From the NCBI GenBank assembly GCA_006384855.1, contig VCJN01002608.1, positions 1 to 64,000 of the forward strand: a DNA stretch of 64,000 nucleotides, read 5' to 3'. Below the pieces are notes generated by a model. It saw only the letters and a list, made by a program, of their open reading frames with translations. It searched no databases and had not been told where the DNA came from. This stretch comes from Tetraselmis striata (Eukaryota; Chlorophyta; Chlorodendrophyceae; Chlorodendrales; Chlorodendraceae). Numbering within the stretch: position 1 is the first letter of the stretch; the number at the start of each line of letters is the position of its first letter. Positions 33,700 through 46,500 of this stretch are shown piece after piece. A program made the position numbers and the translations under genes.

Positions 33700-34450
33700 G
33701 CCGCCGCTCCACGCAGTAGGGACGCTCTCCCCAGCACACAATCCCGGGCCACTCCAATAGCGGCACTAGGCCGAATGCGATATGTGAAGACGCCGACAGG
33801 AAAGGAGCTTCGAAGTTGAGGTCTCGCAGCAAGGAGCGGAAGTGGGGGGGTCCAACCTAGAACGGGGCGCCATGGGCGTGCAACAGACGCAGGCCACCCA
33901 ACGCAAGATCCGCCGCCAGCTCGGTCGCGTCCTTTTCCGCCTAACGTAGAACGCTCTCCAGCACAACATCCCGGGCCACTCCAATAGCGGCGCTGAGCCG
34001 AATGTGATGTGGAGGCGCCAACGTGAGAGGAAGGGAGAAAGTGCTCAACGAGTAGGGAATGGAGAGCCGACCGAGCCAGCAACGACTTAAGACGCCGGTG
34101 TCCAGCGCGCGTTGTTCCGCCCAGCGCCAGATCCGCCGCCGGCTCGGTCGCGTCCCCTTCCGCCGAACATAGAACTCCCTTCCCAGCACAACATCCCGGG
34201 CCACTCCAATAGCGGCACTAGGCCGAATGTGATGTGGAGGCGCCGACATGACAGGAAGGGAGAGGGTGCTCAAAGAACAACGAACGGGGACTTGATCGGG
34301 CCAGCAACGACGTAAGACGCCGGTGTCCAGCACGCGTTGTTCCGCCCAGCGCCAGATCCGCCGCCGGCTCGGTCGCGTCCCCTTCCGCCGAACGTAGAAC
34401 TCCCTTCCCAGCACAACATCCCGGGCCACTCCAATAGCAGCACTAGGCAA
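33700..34450 (-). repeat. 225 bp tandem array, about 3.3 units
   Basis: The block CCACTCCAATAGCGGCACTA starts at 33749, 33976, 34201 and 34426, giving periods of 227, 225 and 225 bases. As 225 is a multiple of three, one minus-strand frame stays open through the last three units and reads AAIGVARDVVLGREFYVRRK again and again. The first unit is more diverged. Whether the repeat ever coded for protein is unclear; no family is recognised. Confidence 0.7.
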
Positions 34451-34539
34451 TGCAATTGATGGAACTGTAGGCCAGTGATATATATAGAATAACCCGTTCT
34501 TTTAAAATTTTCTGAAAAATCGATGCATCGCTGATTCAA

Positions 34540-34860
34540 CTGTCAATTTACTTCATACATACGCATTCAAAGGATTTTTCACCTCCCTATGCACGTATCT
34601 AACCTGCATCCATCGTTTATTCGATTATGAAGCCACTGTATGCATTATACTCGACTATTACATCCTCCCGTCCCTGGGCAGGAACCTTTCTCATATGGGC
34701 GGGTATTCACGAGCAGTACGAGGGGCCACGCGAGTAGTAGGAACAGTCTCCTGATGATGCTGGCGAAGGAGGGGATAGCATTCAACACAGTAAAATTATA
34801 AATGACATACCCTACACTACGGACAGCGTCAGGTATCAATACAGCCCTAGGATAATTCAT
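34540..34860 (+). repeat. Dispersed repeat R3, copy c
   Basis: Matches copy a (CACCTCCC...GTATCTAAC...ATTCGATTATG.AGCC) and copy b (GAACAGTCTC.TGATG.TGCTGGCG and CACTACGGACAGCGTCAG). This copy lacks the LINE tail found in copy b and so shows the empty site. Confidence 0.65.
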
Positions 34861-34904
34861 ATTCTACCTCGTACGACGTTTTCCCCTAGCTAGGGCAGGG
34901 GAAC

Positions 34905-35155
34905 AGGCGGACACACTGGCAAAGGTGAAATAAAACCCTTCCTTAGTCTTTTCGACGGCCGTTTAGGCTCAGCGATCCAGCTACTGAAAACCCTGAGTAC
35001 AGGTAGGCCACGCTCCGTTTGTGTGTCCGCCTGGCCAGTGACAGGCGGACACACTGGCAACGGTGAAATAAAACCCTTCCAGCGTCTCTTCGACGGCCGT
35101 TTAGGCGCAGCGATCCAGCTACTGAAAACCCTGAGCAGGCCGCGCTCCGTCAAGT
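34905..35155 (+). repeat. 138 bp tandem dimer with hairpin junction
   Basis: AGGCGGACACACTGGCAA begins a unit at 34905 and again at 35043; the rest (AAATAAAACCCTTCC, GACGGCCGTTTAGGC, CGATCCAGCTACTGAAAACC) is shared. At the junction GTGTGTCCGCCT and AGGCGGACACAC form a perfect 12-base stem with a 10-base loop (about 35021-35054). Confidence 0.7.
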
Positions 35156-35629
35156 CATCAGCAAATTGCCAGAGCATTCTGCATTCTGCTTGACTGCCAC
35201 AGCTGACCCTCGTATTCAGCGACCAGCCCCCGCGGTGCCCCGCGACATGCTACAATGTACATAATGTCATCGGCTTACGATACTACAGCCTGAAATTCGG
35301 CACTGCGAGTATCTGGAAATCGATGCGCGTTCTATTTCATCACATTTCATCCTCACAATATGGCTCGCAGGCTGGTAGAAGTGCGGATACACATTTTATT
35401 ATGATAACAGCATATGGGGTCCGCATATTCGAGTTATGCGAGTTGGGTGTAGTGCAAGCCCCATCCCGCGGAGCAAAGCAATGCAAGGGAGGGCCCGCGA
35501 CGCCATAACTGGAAAAAATCCCTACTCCCAGTAAAATCCACTACGGCGCATGGCAGGGGGAGATGGCCCCCGCCCAAAATGAAGGCAGTTAAGTCCTCAG
35601 TTGTTGACGCAATCTGACTACTAATAAAA

Positions 35630-37445
35630 ATCCCTCAACTACGGAACCAATGACAATCCAAAATTGTGACGGTGATACCCCCACCGCGGGCACTCCACCA
35701 ACATTTGTTCGATAGTCTCATATTCATCCTTCCGCCACATGCACTGCAATGTTCAAGCAACCGCTCACGCATGGCATGAATCCATGCCAATTGAGAAATA
35801 CCCGGGTGCGTAATTGTATAATTGTGTGTAGCCCGGCCACAACCCATGTGGGGACACCCGTCGCCCCAGACTTTGGCAACATGTTTGACGCCCGGAGACA
35901 GATACCTTAGGTGTTAGTACGGGCTAACCCTGCCGACCAATGTTGGCAACGCGCCCAGAAAAGACCGATGCCTTTACTAGTTTAGCGGAATCGCGCGCGG
36001 CTCATGACGCACGTCTACTCAAGTGGCAGGTGCGCCCCCTCGGCTAGCCCTAATACATTACCTCAACCAAATCGATCTAAACACCGCGCATTCCCCGACG
36101 TCCACGTATTAGGGCGCGTGCGACTTGGTTGATCTGCTTAATGGGTTATTATACATGGATTCAAGTTGGATGCTTTAAGGAACGCCCAGGCCCGTCATGC
36201 TGCCGCAGCGGCCATGGCCTCTATGAGCTCAATAGTATCTTATATTCCTGCACCATCGTAGTGTATGGCAGGCTACTACCCGGCAACTATACCGACAACT
36301 ACCCGGCAACCCCAGGGATTTTTTTAACCACCCCAATATGTAAGTCATCGTAAGCACTGATTGTAATTTATTTGCGCCGTTAGTACTATCCATTATTCTC
36401 CATACCTACTTCACATTCGTATCAAGTCAGAAGCAGTAGTATGCATGTATAATGCTATATAACGAGAGAGACACGCACTTATTATAATAGAGGCGGATGG
36501 AATCATGTCCCGTTGTCCATCACCGACTACGAATACCGAACCCAGCGCGCCTCGATGGCGAGATTACACTTCTTAACCCGGTTGTCTACTGTGTGCCGCA
36601 TACCTAAGTCCGAATCCATGACCGAACCCAAATGCCTATGTTCATTTACAACCGGTAGCCCCCCTCCCCCGAAGCCGCCATCGGGCAGCTTGTTTGCGTA
36701 ATGCGGTCAGCGCATCAGAATATGGGATTATTCGCCTGTTAATGCGATCACCGCAGGCTTGAGCACCCCAAACCCCATAAAATGCTCCTCCGCCCATTGG
36801 GAAAAGTGGCATGCAGATTATCGAACGAGCCTGTGAGACCAATAACTACGTTGTCCGCGTAAAACTGACCCGGCACCCGTAGTGGATGTCCTGCCGCTAC
36901 TGTGTTGGTGCACCCTGATACGTCACAACCTAGATATTCTACCCCAAGCATTGAAAACATCGTTAATAAGTATGTTATAAATAGGATGGGGGAAGCAGGG
37001 CACCCTTGTCGGAGGCCATGCTCTATGGGTATGGGGTCTGATAGTGTTCCGGGCCACCCATGTCTTATTACCAGTACCATGCTATCCCTACATCCAATTT
37101 TAATGAAGGTAATCATATGACCGCCCGTAACTCCTATGGCTTGTAGTTCTGGAATAAAAAGCTCACGAGGCACGGTGGTTTCCTAAAGTCAATAAATCCC
37201 GCGTAATATACGTGGGTAGACCTAATTCTGAACGCTTGGCAAAGAGCCGCGATCTCCAACAAGCTGGCGACGACTCGCATGGGGCCCTCCTCATTCCGCA
37301 CAAGGATTAAGACCCGCTTGCCAACGGCGCATAAAACCGTGTATGTCATAGCCAGTATATACACGACCGATAAATAAATAGGATCACCTAGCTGGATAGT
37401 AGTAATGTTTGTAAACCTTTTGTCGATGCACAAATTCAAGTGCAC
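35630..37445 (-). mobile_element. LINE fragment 3 (different clade), degraded
   Basis: Minus-strand RT motifs: YYAGFIDFRKPP (about 37190), a worn form of the AFIDFxKAFD motif; GLRQGCPASPILF (about 37010), the canonical GVRQGCPLSPLLF motif; and FYADNVVIG (about 36860), the YADD position with Asn for the second Asp. A Cys-rich piece (LEHCSACGGRMNMRLSNKC, about 35750) may be the C-terminal zinc knuckle. The motif forms (RQGCPxSP, YADxxV) are those of I/Jockey/L1-type LINEs and differ from LINEs 1 and 2. Only pieces remain. Confidence 0.55.
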
Positions 37446-37711
37446 TCATTGATCCATAAATCACATGTACACGAAACATGTACCACCGGCAATGAAAAGC
37501 GCCAGACAAGAAAATGCTTCACCGCCGCTTAGTTCAGGAGCAAATAAACGCCGCCGAGCCATGTATCATATAGCGGCAAAGCATGAAGAACATGTGTGCA
37601 CACCACGGCGGAGGGTGCAAGCCATGTCCGCCGCGAAGTGTTGAGCGTGCGGGTCTGGGATACCGCTGGCGCTGACGGGCACAACGCCTGAGTGCCGGAC
37701 CCCGCGGGTCC

Positions 37712-38060
37712 CTAAACGAACCAGAGCAGGCGGAGAAGGCAACGGGCTCTCTCCCGGGCCGCAACACGGCTCAGCGTGCGGGTGAGCCCCCCACGCAAGA
37801 GCGCCTCTTGATCGCCCTTGGTGTTGCAACGGCACCCGTTGTCGACAGTACGCTGCGAGAAGCCGCCAAGTGCGCAGCGGATAGTCCTCCGCACGCTCTT
37901 GCTGGCTTGCTCATCTCGCCGACTGCCGACACAGCCAGAGACCATCCCGGTGTGCATGCTCACAATGGTGCGCATAGGCCCAACAGCTCCCGAGGCAGTG
38001 GCGAGCCGTAGCCTAACGCGCAAACCCAAGCCAGCGCGGATCCCTCATTCCCTCCCTGGG
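37712..38060 (-). other. Unassigned open frame downstream of a TATA-like box
   Basis: An open frame of over 100 codons reads SKSVRRTIRCALGGFSQRTV and ends near 37712. It has no ATG at its left limit and no family I recognise. A CTATATAAG sequence, identical to the DUF506 TATA box, lies upstream on the same strand at about 38130-38138. It may be the first part of a gene or coincidence. Confidence 0.25.
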
Positions 38061-38317
38061 GAACTAAAGGGGCCTCATCATCGCTTCAAACTACAAATTA
38101 CCGCACCTTCAGCCACTTGCAAGGCTGCATTATCGTCTTATATAGTCGCTGAAGCAACTCACAACAGATGAGCAGACCTCCCTTTCCTCCTTGGCCCGCC
38201 CGGCCCGGTTCCTCTCCGGATTTCAGACTCGGATTTACAGCCTGAAGAAATCACATGTAAGGATGCATGGGTACACCGCATGGCAGACTATCCGGACCGT
38301 TTTGCGGTGCATTCAGT

Positions 38318-38390
38318 GTATGTCATCAGTGGGAAGAAATAGGTATGTCATCAGTGGGAAGAAATAGGTCTGTCATCAGTGGGACGATTA
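38318..38390 (+). repeat. 25 bp tandem repeat, three units
   Basis: GTATGTCATCAGTGGGAAGA followed by AATAG occurs twice exactly and a third time with changes. Confidence 0.8.
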
Positions 38391-39340
38391 AATTAATGAA
38401 TAAATGTCTCCACGGTCCCCAATTAAAGAATAAATATCGCCACGCCCTGTCGACACGTTTGCGGTGCATTCGATAAGTGTTAACGGTAGCAATGCACTTC
38501 ACAATTTAGATTCTCCGTCCGTGAAGGGGGGGGGGGGGGGGGAGGGTTACGTAGTGGAGGGAAAATATGGGAAAAGGGCAAGCTTACACAAACATAATTG
38601 TCACATGTTTGCCTGACAATACTCCGTCATGCCCTTGGCGTGGGCGGACGTGGCACATGGTGGATCGATCGGCACGTCTCTGATCGTTGCCATGCTAATT
38701 GAGCATAGCTTGCTGCACTGTCTCCAGCGCGCGCTGGTTGCGCCTGCAGAGATCCGACATCTCCGTCAGGGCGTCCTGCCATGGGGGGGGCACACGATTG
38801 GGGTGTCAACGGCCACAAACCGTTTCTCAGGGGTTGAATGCCCAAGAGGGGGGGGGGGGGGGGGGGGGGGGGTAATTCACAATTACTTTTATAAATCTAG
38901 AAAGCTACCTCCTAAAAATCTGATTACTGTTTGCCTTATCAAACTACGGGAGCTGGCGCACTCTTACAAAACTGGTAATAAGAGGTTTTTGGCGGGGGGG
39001 GGGGGGGGGGGGGGGGGGGGCTGCCGGCACTGTCTTAGTTTCGCAACATGCTCTGAATATTCGTTTGATTTTAGGAGGCCGATGGGAGGGCGCTTTGTTA
39101 AGAATGCTATTTAGCGCGTGCGCCAGCACCCGCATTGTAACTATAGGAACCCTTACACGCCTCGAATAATTGGGCTTGCATGCCACTTGAAATATGTAAG
39201 TGGCATTATATATTAGAATGCCACTTATATATTCGCTACAGTTCCGTAATAGTTCTGCCTGCACCTGACCTCTGGCAGGCACGGGAGGTTCCTATTCGCG
39301 GTGCCCTTACTGCCGTCTCGGCACCGTGCATCAAATGTTA
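38391..39340. other. Non-coding stretch with long G homopolymers
   Basis: G runs of 25 (38848-38872) and 27 (38994-39020) and a shorter one near 38527 dominate this stretch. No gene is supported; open frames here are Gly/Pro artefacts of the runs. Confidence 0.6.
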
Positions 39341-39345
39341 CAATC

Positions 39346-39517
39346 CAGCAAGAGCCACACGGAGTGCCGCGCGGGGCAACGGGACAACAAGTTGGCAGCG
39401 CACCTCCATGAGTCGGGGCCCCGCCCCCGTCATGCCGGTGCCAACAGCCTGCCTCACCTCCTGCCAGAAGCGCTCCTGGAAGCGCACGCACCGCTCAGTC
39501 GCATGGAACCCCACTAA
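39346..39517 (-). CDS. Possible terminal exon of the importin gene
   Basis: After TATTAG the minus strand reads LVGFHATERCVRFQERFWQE and then VRQAVGTGMTGAGPRLME, and closes at a TAA embedded in TGTAA, the green-algal poly(A) signal type. Exon 23 of the importin gene (ending 40598) has no stop and needs one more exon of about 25 or more residues, usually containing QLxxFHxxV. LVGFH fits weakly. It could equally be an exon of an unrelated gene. Confidence 0.25.
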
Positions 39518-40246
39518 CTAATACCCCAACACTGAACCTACACCCACAGACAGCAAAGTTTACAGTGCATTGTACTTGACCTGCTTTATACTTCTGGAAG
39601 CTACAATGGTATGCATACACTCCACCATAAATAGCCACTTCTCATCCCGAACTAGTCATGCCTACTGCAGCACCCGTACTACTTCCATACGCAGAAATTT
39701 CGTCCGGACACTCGGGATGGCCCTCCCGCAAATTGCGCGATGATAACGAAGACATCGCAGGTTGTATGGACCCTCGCAGCCCCAGTCTAGCCTTCAGTTT
39801 CTTTTAAGGTTGCCCGCAACATGTATCCTTGAAAGCAAGCGCGCACATCGGAATCGTCGAGTTCAAAACAGCGCACAAAGCCCGAACACTGTCGACACAC
39901 GCACAGAAAAGCGGCTGGATTTGTTCGCTGCTGACGTGAGTAGGATTCCTGATCGCGTTTTGAACGCACGAAAGCGGTCTGCTTTGTCAAAGTGCCGCGT
40001 CCGGGCTGGTAGGACCAGCAGCCCGGGCTAAGGACCCGCATCAATGATCGAGGGCTATGTATTGAGAAACGTGAAAATAAACGGCCTAAAGCTGAGACTA
40101 AACTAAACCAAAGGTCTAAACGCCGATGTTTTGATTTGACTCGGTCTGATGTGATGTCGAATTGGTTCCTCTCAATGTCTAAACAACATAAAGATCGTGA
40201 TATACCGTAACCATGCTTTGAGTTCATGGTGTATGATCGTTTTTGG

Positions 40247-40247
<1 letters not shown>

Positions 40248-40278
<31 letters not shown>
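40248..40278. repeat. C31 homopolymer
   Basis: A plus-strand run of 31 C residues downstream of importin exon 23, hence G on the gene's sense strand. Confidence 0.9.
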
Positions 40279-40279
<1 letters not shown>

Positions 40280-40597
40280 CCCGCGCCGTAAGAAAGAAAA
40301 ACTATGTTTCATCTTAACATCAGAAAACACCACGAATACCACACATAAGCCCCGACTTGTCACTGCAAAACCATACGTTATTTTCCGATCATAATTTAAC
40401 GGTACGGTAGGCTGATTGCCATGATGCATCAAGGAAACAATAAAATGCATGGCATTCTCCTGATGCCATCGGCCGCATTGAGCCTTGATTTGATCCTGCC
40501 CCCACTTGGCGGTTGTATTGATGTATCGTCCGCAAGCTGCTGGCTCTGCTCTGGATGATACATCGACTCCTGATGGGAATGCTAAGCCGGGGCGCAC

Positions 40598-43500
40598 CTT
40601 GTCACCCTGCGCAGCCACAGCGCCCGGCAGGCGATTGAGGCCGTCCATGAGCCACTGCAGCCCCTGCCCCTGGGTGGCCAGCAGCACGGCCAGCATGGCG
40701 TCGCTCACATCCCGGACGCGGCTCCGCGGCAGACCGCCCAACGCGCCGGCCAGCATCAGGCGCAGCAGCTCGCTGCCGCGCGCGGGCGCGTTGGGCTTGC
40801 CGTCCCGCGCGCCCATCATCGCCGCCTGCCGCGCCATCAATCACGCACACACGCAAAGTCAGCCGCCCACGCGCCAACCGTGACAGCGGACTTCTGCCGT
40901 AACCTGTTTTGTAGCGGGGGCCGCCGCGCCATGAGGCCGCCCCCCTGGAACATGTAATGGATTAAGATAAGATGAATACTTTGTTCGGACGGATACGTGT
41001 GGTACAACACACAGTACGCTTTTGCCCTGCTGATACTGGTTGCGGTATTTCTCATCCCAGCAGACGGCACCAGTGTAACCATTTAAACAATGCCGTGCAA
41101 ATGCGCACGTATGACCATTGAGACCATGCTGCCAGTCCTGTCCTGGGGCCCCGAGTGTGTGTGTGTGTGGTGGGGGGGGGGGGGGGGGGGAGGGGGGAGG
41201 ACATGACATGAACCCCCTCCCTCGGCCCACCCCCCACGTCATACGTATACGGAATGAAGTTTGGTTCATGCTTATGCATATCGTGTCGGTTACGGTATAC
41301 AATTGTTCAGTGCGCAGAGAGCGCCGTCTTGCCCCTGTTTGAGATTCCTTGGGGGGGAGGGGGGGGGGGGCGTGGGGGGCACCTCTAGGTTGGCAGCCGC
41401 CTGCTGGCAGCCGCGGCTCTCCGCGCGCTGGATGGCGGCCGGGTCCAGCAGCTTCAGGAAGAACGCCAGCACACTCATGCTGGCCTCGCGCTGCTGCACA
41501 AGCAGGCCTGCCAGTGTCCCACGGAGCGGCGCGTCGGTCAACCCCCCCCCCCCCCCCCCCCCCTCTCCTCCCTTCCCCTGACCGTGCGCTGCCGGGGATG
41601 GAAGAACCTAAGCCCTACAACTTCCCAGGTTGCAGGCAGCATTCACAGTGTGGCTTGCTGGGGTGGCAGGGCAAACACCTGCTCAGGATCGAGGTTTTAG
41701 CTCGACATAATCAACTCCAGAAACACTAAACCAAAAGCACAGTTGCCTCGAAGGGTGTAGGCACAGTGAATGTGGTCCTCTAGCTAGGGTTTCATCGCGC
41801 CCTGGAGTCCAGGGTTCGCACCGTGGAGGGCGGTGTCCAACAGCACGCTGGTGACGGCGGGGTCGCGGTACACGTAGGCCGGGCAGTAGCTGATGGCGCG
41901 CCCCACGAGCAGGAAGGCGTCGTCCGCCATGAAGGGGTCGGCGGTGAAGCCGTCCAGGCTGGACAGCAGCGGCAGCACCTCCTGGAGCATACCCTGCGGG
42001 ACACGAGAGGGGATCAAGGAGGAAGGGCGGGGGGGGGGGGGGGGGGGGGGTGTTGGGGGGGGGGGGGGGGGGGTTCAGAGCTTGACAGGACCAGCACAAA
42101 ATGAAGGATCTGTGACAATACTAACACTACGTGAATACGCGTGCGGCATATGTAATCGTAGATGTAGATGTGTATGGAGATCACAGTGATCCAATGTTGG
42201 TCTTGATTGAATGGCCGGCGGACGCTAGCTGTTTATGACGCTGAAATATTACATATCGGTATTAAACAGAACCTTTAAGGTGAAACTGACTGGGCTACAT
42301 ACTACATGTTGTCAATAATCAACACACACTGTTATCACCATCACGCCCGCGCCCGAACCCGTACATGTGTACGCATCATATGTCCATGTATCCTATTCCG
42401 ACACAGATCACTGCGAACTTGGGCGTGTTTTGTGATCAATGAAGCATACATCTTTATTGTGTGCTGACTGCCGACGACCTGGGGAGCGCGGGGCTTCCCT
42501 GGGTGTACCGTAAATTGCAGATCCGCAGCGCTGGACGCACCGGCGACACCATAAGGAGTATCTGAGGAGGCGGGGAACGTTTGCCAGGGCGGGCGGCGCA
42601 CCTGGAACAGCATGCCCACAGAGTCCGTGTTGCCGGGGTCGTCGCCGAACGTCTTGACGAGCTCGCTGCCGACGTACAGCAGCGTGCACTGCCGCGTCGC
42701 CTTGAAGTGCTGCGGCAGCCGGTCCAGCAGCAGCGGTAGCAGCGGCGCGGCGGCGCGCCCCGCGGTTCGCAGCGCGTACCTGCACAAACATGGGATGGCG
42801 CAGGGGCGCCGGAGGGGTGACATCAGCTTCCAAGATGCTGCGCGTCCTGGGCGGTGCAAATTATTGCCGCCCATTCACATCAATGAGTGTTAGCCAAGGC
42901 AATTTCTCGCTGCCTCTGCCAAGGCTTCTGAGAGCTGCCGCATGGCGTCACCTGGGCGCCTTGCAGACCGTCTCCATGGCCGTCTGGTCCCCCTTGGTCT
43001 TCTCCAGCAGCGCCTCGATCAGAGGCCAGCAGCGCCCGAGGGCCTGCGCGATCAGGCTGGCGTGGTTCATGGGCCCCCCGCCGCCGGGGTCCTGCGCAGG
43101 CAGCCAGGCAAACAGCGAGGCTCAGCGCCGGGATGGGGGAGGGGAGGGGAGGGGAGGGGGCGAGACTGGCGGCTGGGGGGCTCTTAGATTTTCCATCGGG
43201 ACAACCAATGAGGGGCACCGCCTAGGCAAGCCGGGCATCGGGGGCGACCCGGCGAACCTGGAAGCTGCGCAGGATGATGGTGAAGCGGTCCACCAGGGGA
43301 AGAATCGCCCGCGTGGAGGCGCCCGGCTGCAGTGCGCCGCAGCATGCCTGGGGCACCGTGCGCAGCAGGAACAGTGTGTGACACGCGAGCAGGATGCCGT
43401 GGAGCGCACGCAGAGGATGCAGAGGGCAGTGGCGGTGGTGGTGGTTGTGTTGTGGAACGTGGGGGAAACTGGGAAAGGGACGCAGAGTGGCGGGGGCACC

Positions 43501-46500
43501 ACCTCGAGCAGTGAGGTCAGCGGGTTGAGCAGCGCGTCCAGGCCGGCGCTCAGCTGGTCGGCAGGTGCTGCTGACATGACCAGCGTGACAGCCTCCACGA
43601 TCTTCAGCGGAGGAGGGGAGGCAAAGCAGGGTCTGTCAGGTGAGAGTCAGGGTTGGACATTGTCCAGATGTCCGAGAGCAGCGTAGTGTATGTACAACAG
43701 GGATGACAGTACATCTCGAGCGGGGGTGGAGATCACGTAAGATGTCATAATGACGCTGCGTCTGGGTGCTGGCAGACGATGTTATGTCCAGCCCGGTCAG
43801 CGTGCGGGGGGAAGGGAGGTTTAGGGTTTAGGGGGGGTCTAGCCTGCTCCACGTCTTCCCCTTCCATCTTGAGCTGCGAGCTTGCGGTGGCCTCTGGCAC
43901 CACGCCGTACGGCACCACCAGCTCGTACAGCGCCTTGAGGTCGCTCACGTCCTTCACGAGGTGTGACCGGCAGGAGTCGCAGATGTGGCGCAGGGCTAGG
44001 GCGCCTGTCACATAGGAAGGGGGGGGGGGGGGGGGGGGGGGTAGCCCCACCAGGGCCCTCAGTCCACAGACAAGCAGCGAAACAGTGCAGCAAATAGGGT
44101 ATGAATGAGGTATATAGGGGGGGGGGGGGGGGGGATTGTCGGCCCTTGTGTCTGTCTAGCTGATTTTTCATTTTTCATTTTTCGTGTTTTCTTCTTTTTT
44201 TGTATATGTAGCCGCTTTAATGTATCTCATTGTAAGCGGAAAGGAAAAGGAAGGGAAGGGGCGGGGCGGGGAGAGAGACGGCAATTGTCGAGATGAGCTC
44301 GAGGTAACAGGATCCGCCGGGAGCCATCCCGTCTTAGGGTTTTGGTTTTTAGGGTGGAACTCTGGCCTCCCTCCCTGCGTGGCCGGTCAGCCCTCTGGCA
44401 GGTCAGTCAGCCCCGTCACGCCCCCGTCCCACTCCGGTGGGGCCTCTCACCCGCGGAGGAGGACTCCTCATGCAGCAGCGTGGCATGCAGCAGCGTGAGC
44501 AGCTGCGGCAGCGTGGACTGCGGCACGCTGCTGTCCAGCGCCGACACCAGCCAGTCTGCATACGCGCCCACCTGCGGAGGAGCCCGGGGGACGATAGCCA
44601 TCAGCGGTACAACCAGGGGGGGGAGGCAGTATGATTAAAATAGAAATGAGCAAAGAAATTCACTATTGCACGTACAGGTGGTAAGAAAACGCGCATAACC
44701 TGAGGCGTGTACAGTATACAGTATAAATGACGGCACACAGTATACAGTACGCACAGGTGTGTGAGTCCGGACTTCGCAATCTTTGGGAGAGAGAGAGGGG
44801 GGGGGGGGATTGGGGGGTGGGGGGCACCATGAGCGCCGCGGTATAGAGCAGCTGGGGGCTGCAGCCCGGCAGCGAGGGCAGCGAGGGCAGCATCGCCATG
44901 ATCTGCGTCATCACGGGGTGCGCCCCCGCCGGCACGTACTTGTGCACCGCCCTGCACGCACAGGGCAGCAGCGCATGGGGCAACGCCTCAGTCTCCTGCG
45001 ACATCCTGCATGCAGCAGCCTACAGGAGCTGCCGCGCCCCCTCCTCCCCCCCTCCCCCTCCCGGTCAGTCCTCCATCAGCCGTGTCGGCTCACCAGTATG
45101 GGGATTTTGCATCCAGAAAACTAATTTTTGTATTTAGGGTTTCAGGGGTTTTGGGCTGCGTATGAAATTCTCCTACCGCACCACAAATGCCGAGCGAAAC
45201 CATTAGATTCACTGTTCAAAACCGGAATCAACCACAGTAACATGGAGTTTCCGACGCGGCGTTGCCTGACATTAAATTCTCGTTTTATGGCCCGCGGAGG
45301 GGATGAAATTGTACGATATCAGCAGTGGCATGCAAACTCTAATCTGAAAGGCCCTGAACACCCCCCCCCCCCCCCTCCTACCCGTCCATTGCGGTCACTT
45401 CACTTCATCATGAATTCCCCCCCCCCCCCCCCCCCCCCTCCCTGCACGCCCACCACCACCGCTTACAATCTCAAAAACTGCCGCCCAAGTCTGCATGGAT
45501 AAGCACTTGAGACCATTTGTCCCCACAACTATTCGGGCTATTCTCACCGCCCAGGAAGATGTACCCAAACAAAGTATGACCGCGGTTTAATGTCGTCAGG
45601 GCTTTGCTAGGGTTTGGGTTCACAGCGGTGTGTGTGTGTGTGGGGAGGGGGGGGGGGGGGGGGGGCACCGGATGCAGTAGAGCGCCGACTCCACGGTCCG
45701 CCAGTCAAAGGAGCCGGAGCCCGCGGAGAGCGCCTGGCTCATGGCCTGCAGCGGCTCCACCATCAACTCCAGGATGCGTGCGCCGCCAACCACCATCGCC
45801 GCGTCCTCCAGCGTGTCCGCCACCGCATAGCGAGCTCGCTGCCACCGTAGCGCAGAGCAGAGCAGAGCAGAGCAGAGCAGGGTCAGTGTTGTCTGTGCCC
45901 TGCACTGCCCCCCCTCCCCCCCCCCCCCCCCCTCTCGTCTCAGAGTCTGCATCAAGTGTAGATCAAGGATTAACATCTGACGCATCGGCCGGATCAGAAA
46001 GAAGTCCGTGGGTCGATCTTCAGACATTTGATGATTTCAAGCCTCAATTCAGCTGATGCATCTGCCGCGTGTACCAGCAGCCTTGAGTTATCAAAAGGGG
46101 GGAGGGGTGGTGTGGGAAGGAGGCGGTGGTGTGGGACGAGGGAGGGGGGGGGGGGGGGGGGGGGGGAGGGGGCTGCACACACCTTGAACTCGGCGCGCTC
46201 CTCGCGGTGCATCGTCTCGTGGCCCGCCGGGTAGCGCACGCGACCGCAGATCAGCCCCACCAGCTTCTCGTACGCCGGCACAAACGCCTGTCCCGCGGCG
46301 CCGGCACAAACGCCAAGCCCCGCGGCGCCTCAGCTACGCAGGGATACGGTCTGCCGGTGTTGCTGCCCCCCCCCCCCCCCCCCCCCCCCCCGCGCCCCGC
46401 CTCCCCAGCCTCTGATCATGGTCGTGGGACACCCGAGTCTGCAGGTTGGGGAGGAGGGTTGAAAGCAGCGATCCGTTGAGGTTCTGATTTTGACTATGGA

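Noticed and set aside
39787-40227. 146-codon minus-strand frame as last importin exon
   Set aside because: It has no QLxxFHxxV-like or other importin C-terminal motif and no good acceptor.
42790-43686. 298-codon plus-strand open frame
   Set aside because: It lies opposite importin exons 17-20 and introns and is made of Gly/Arg/Ala codons from GC-rich complement.
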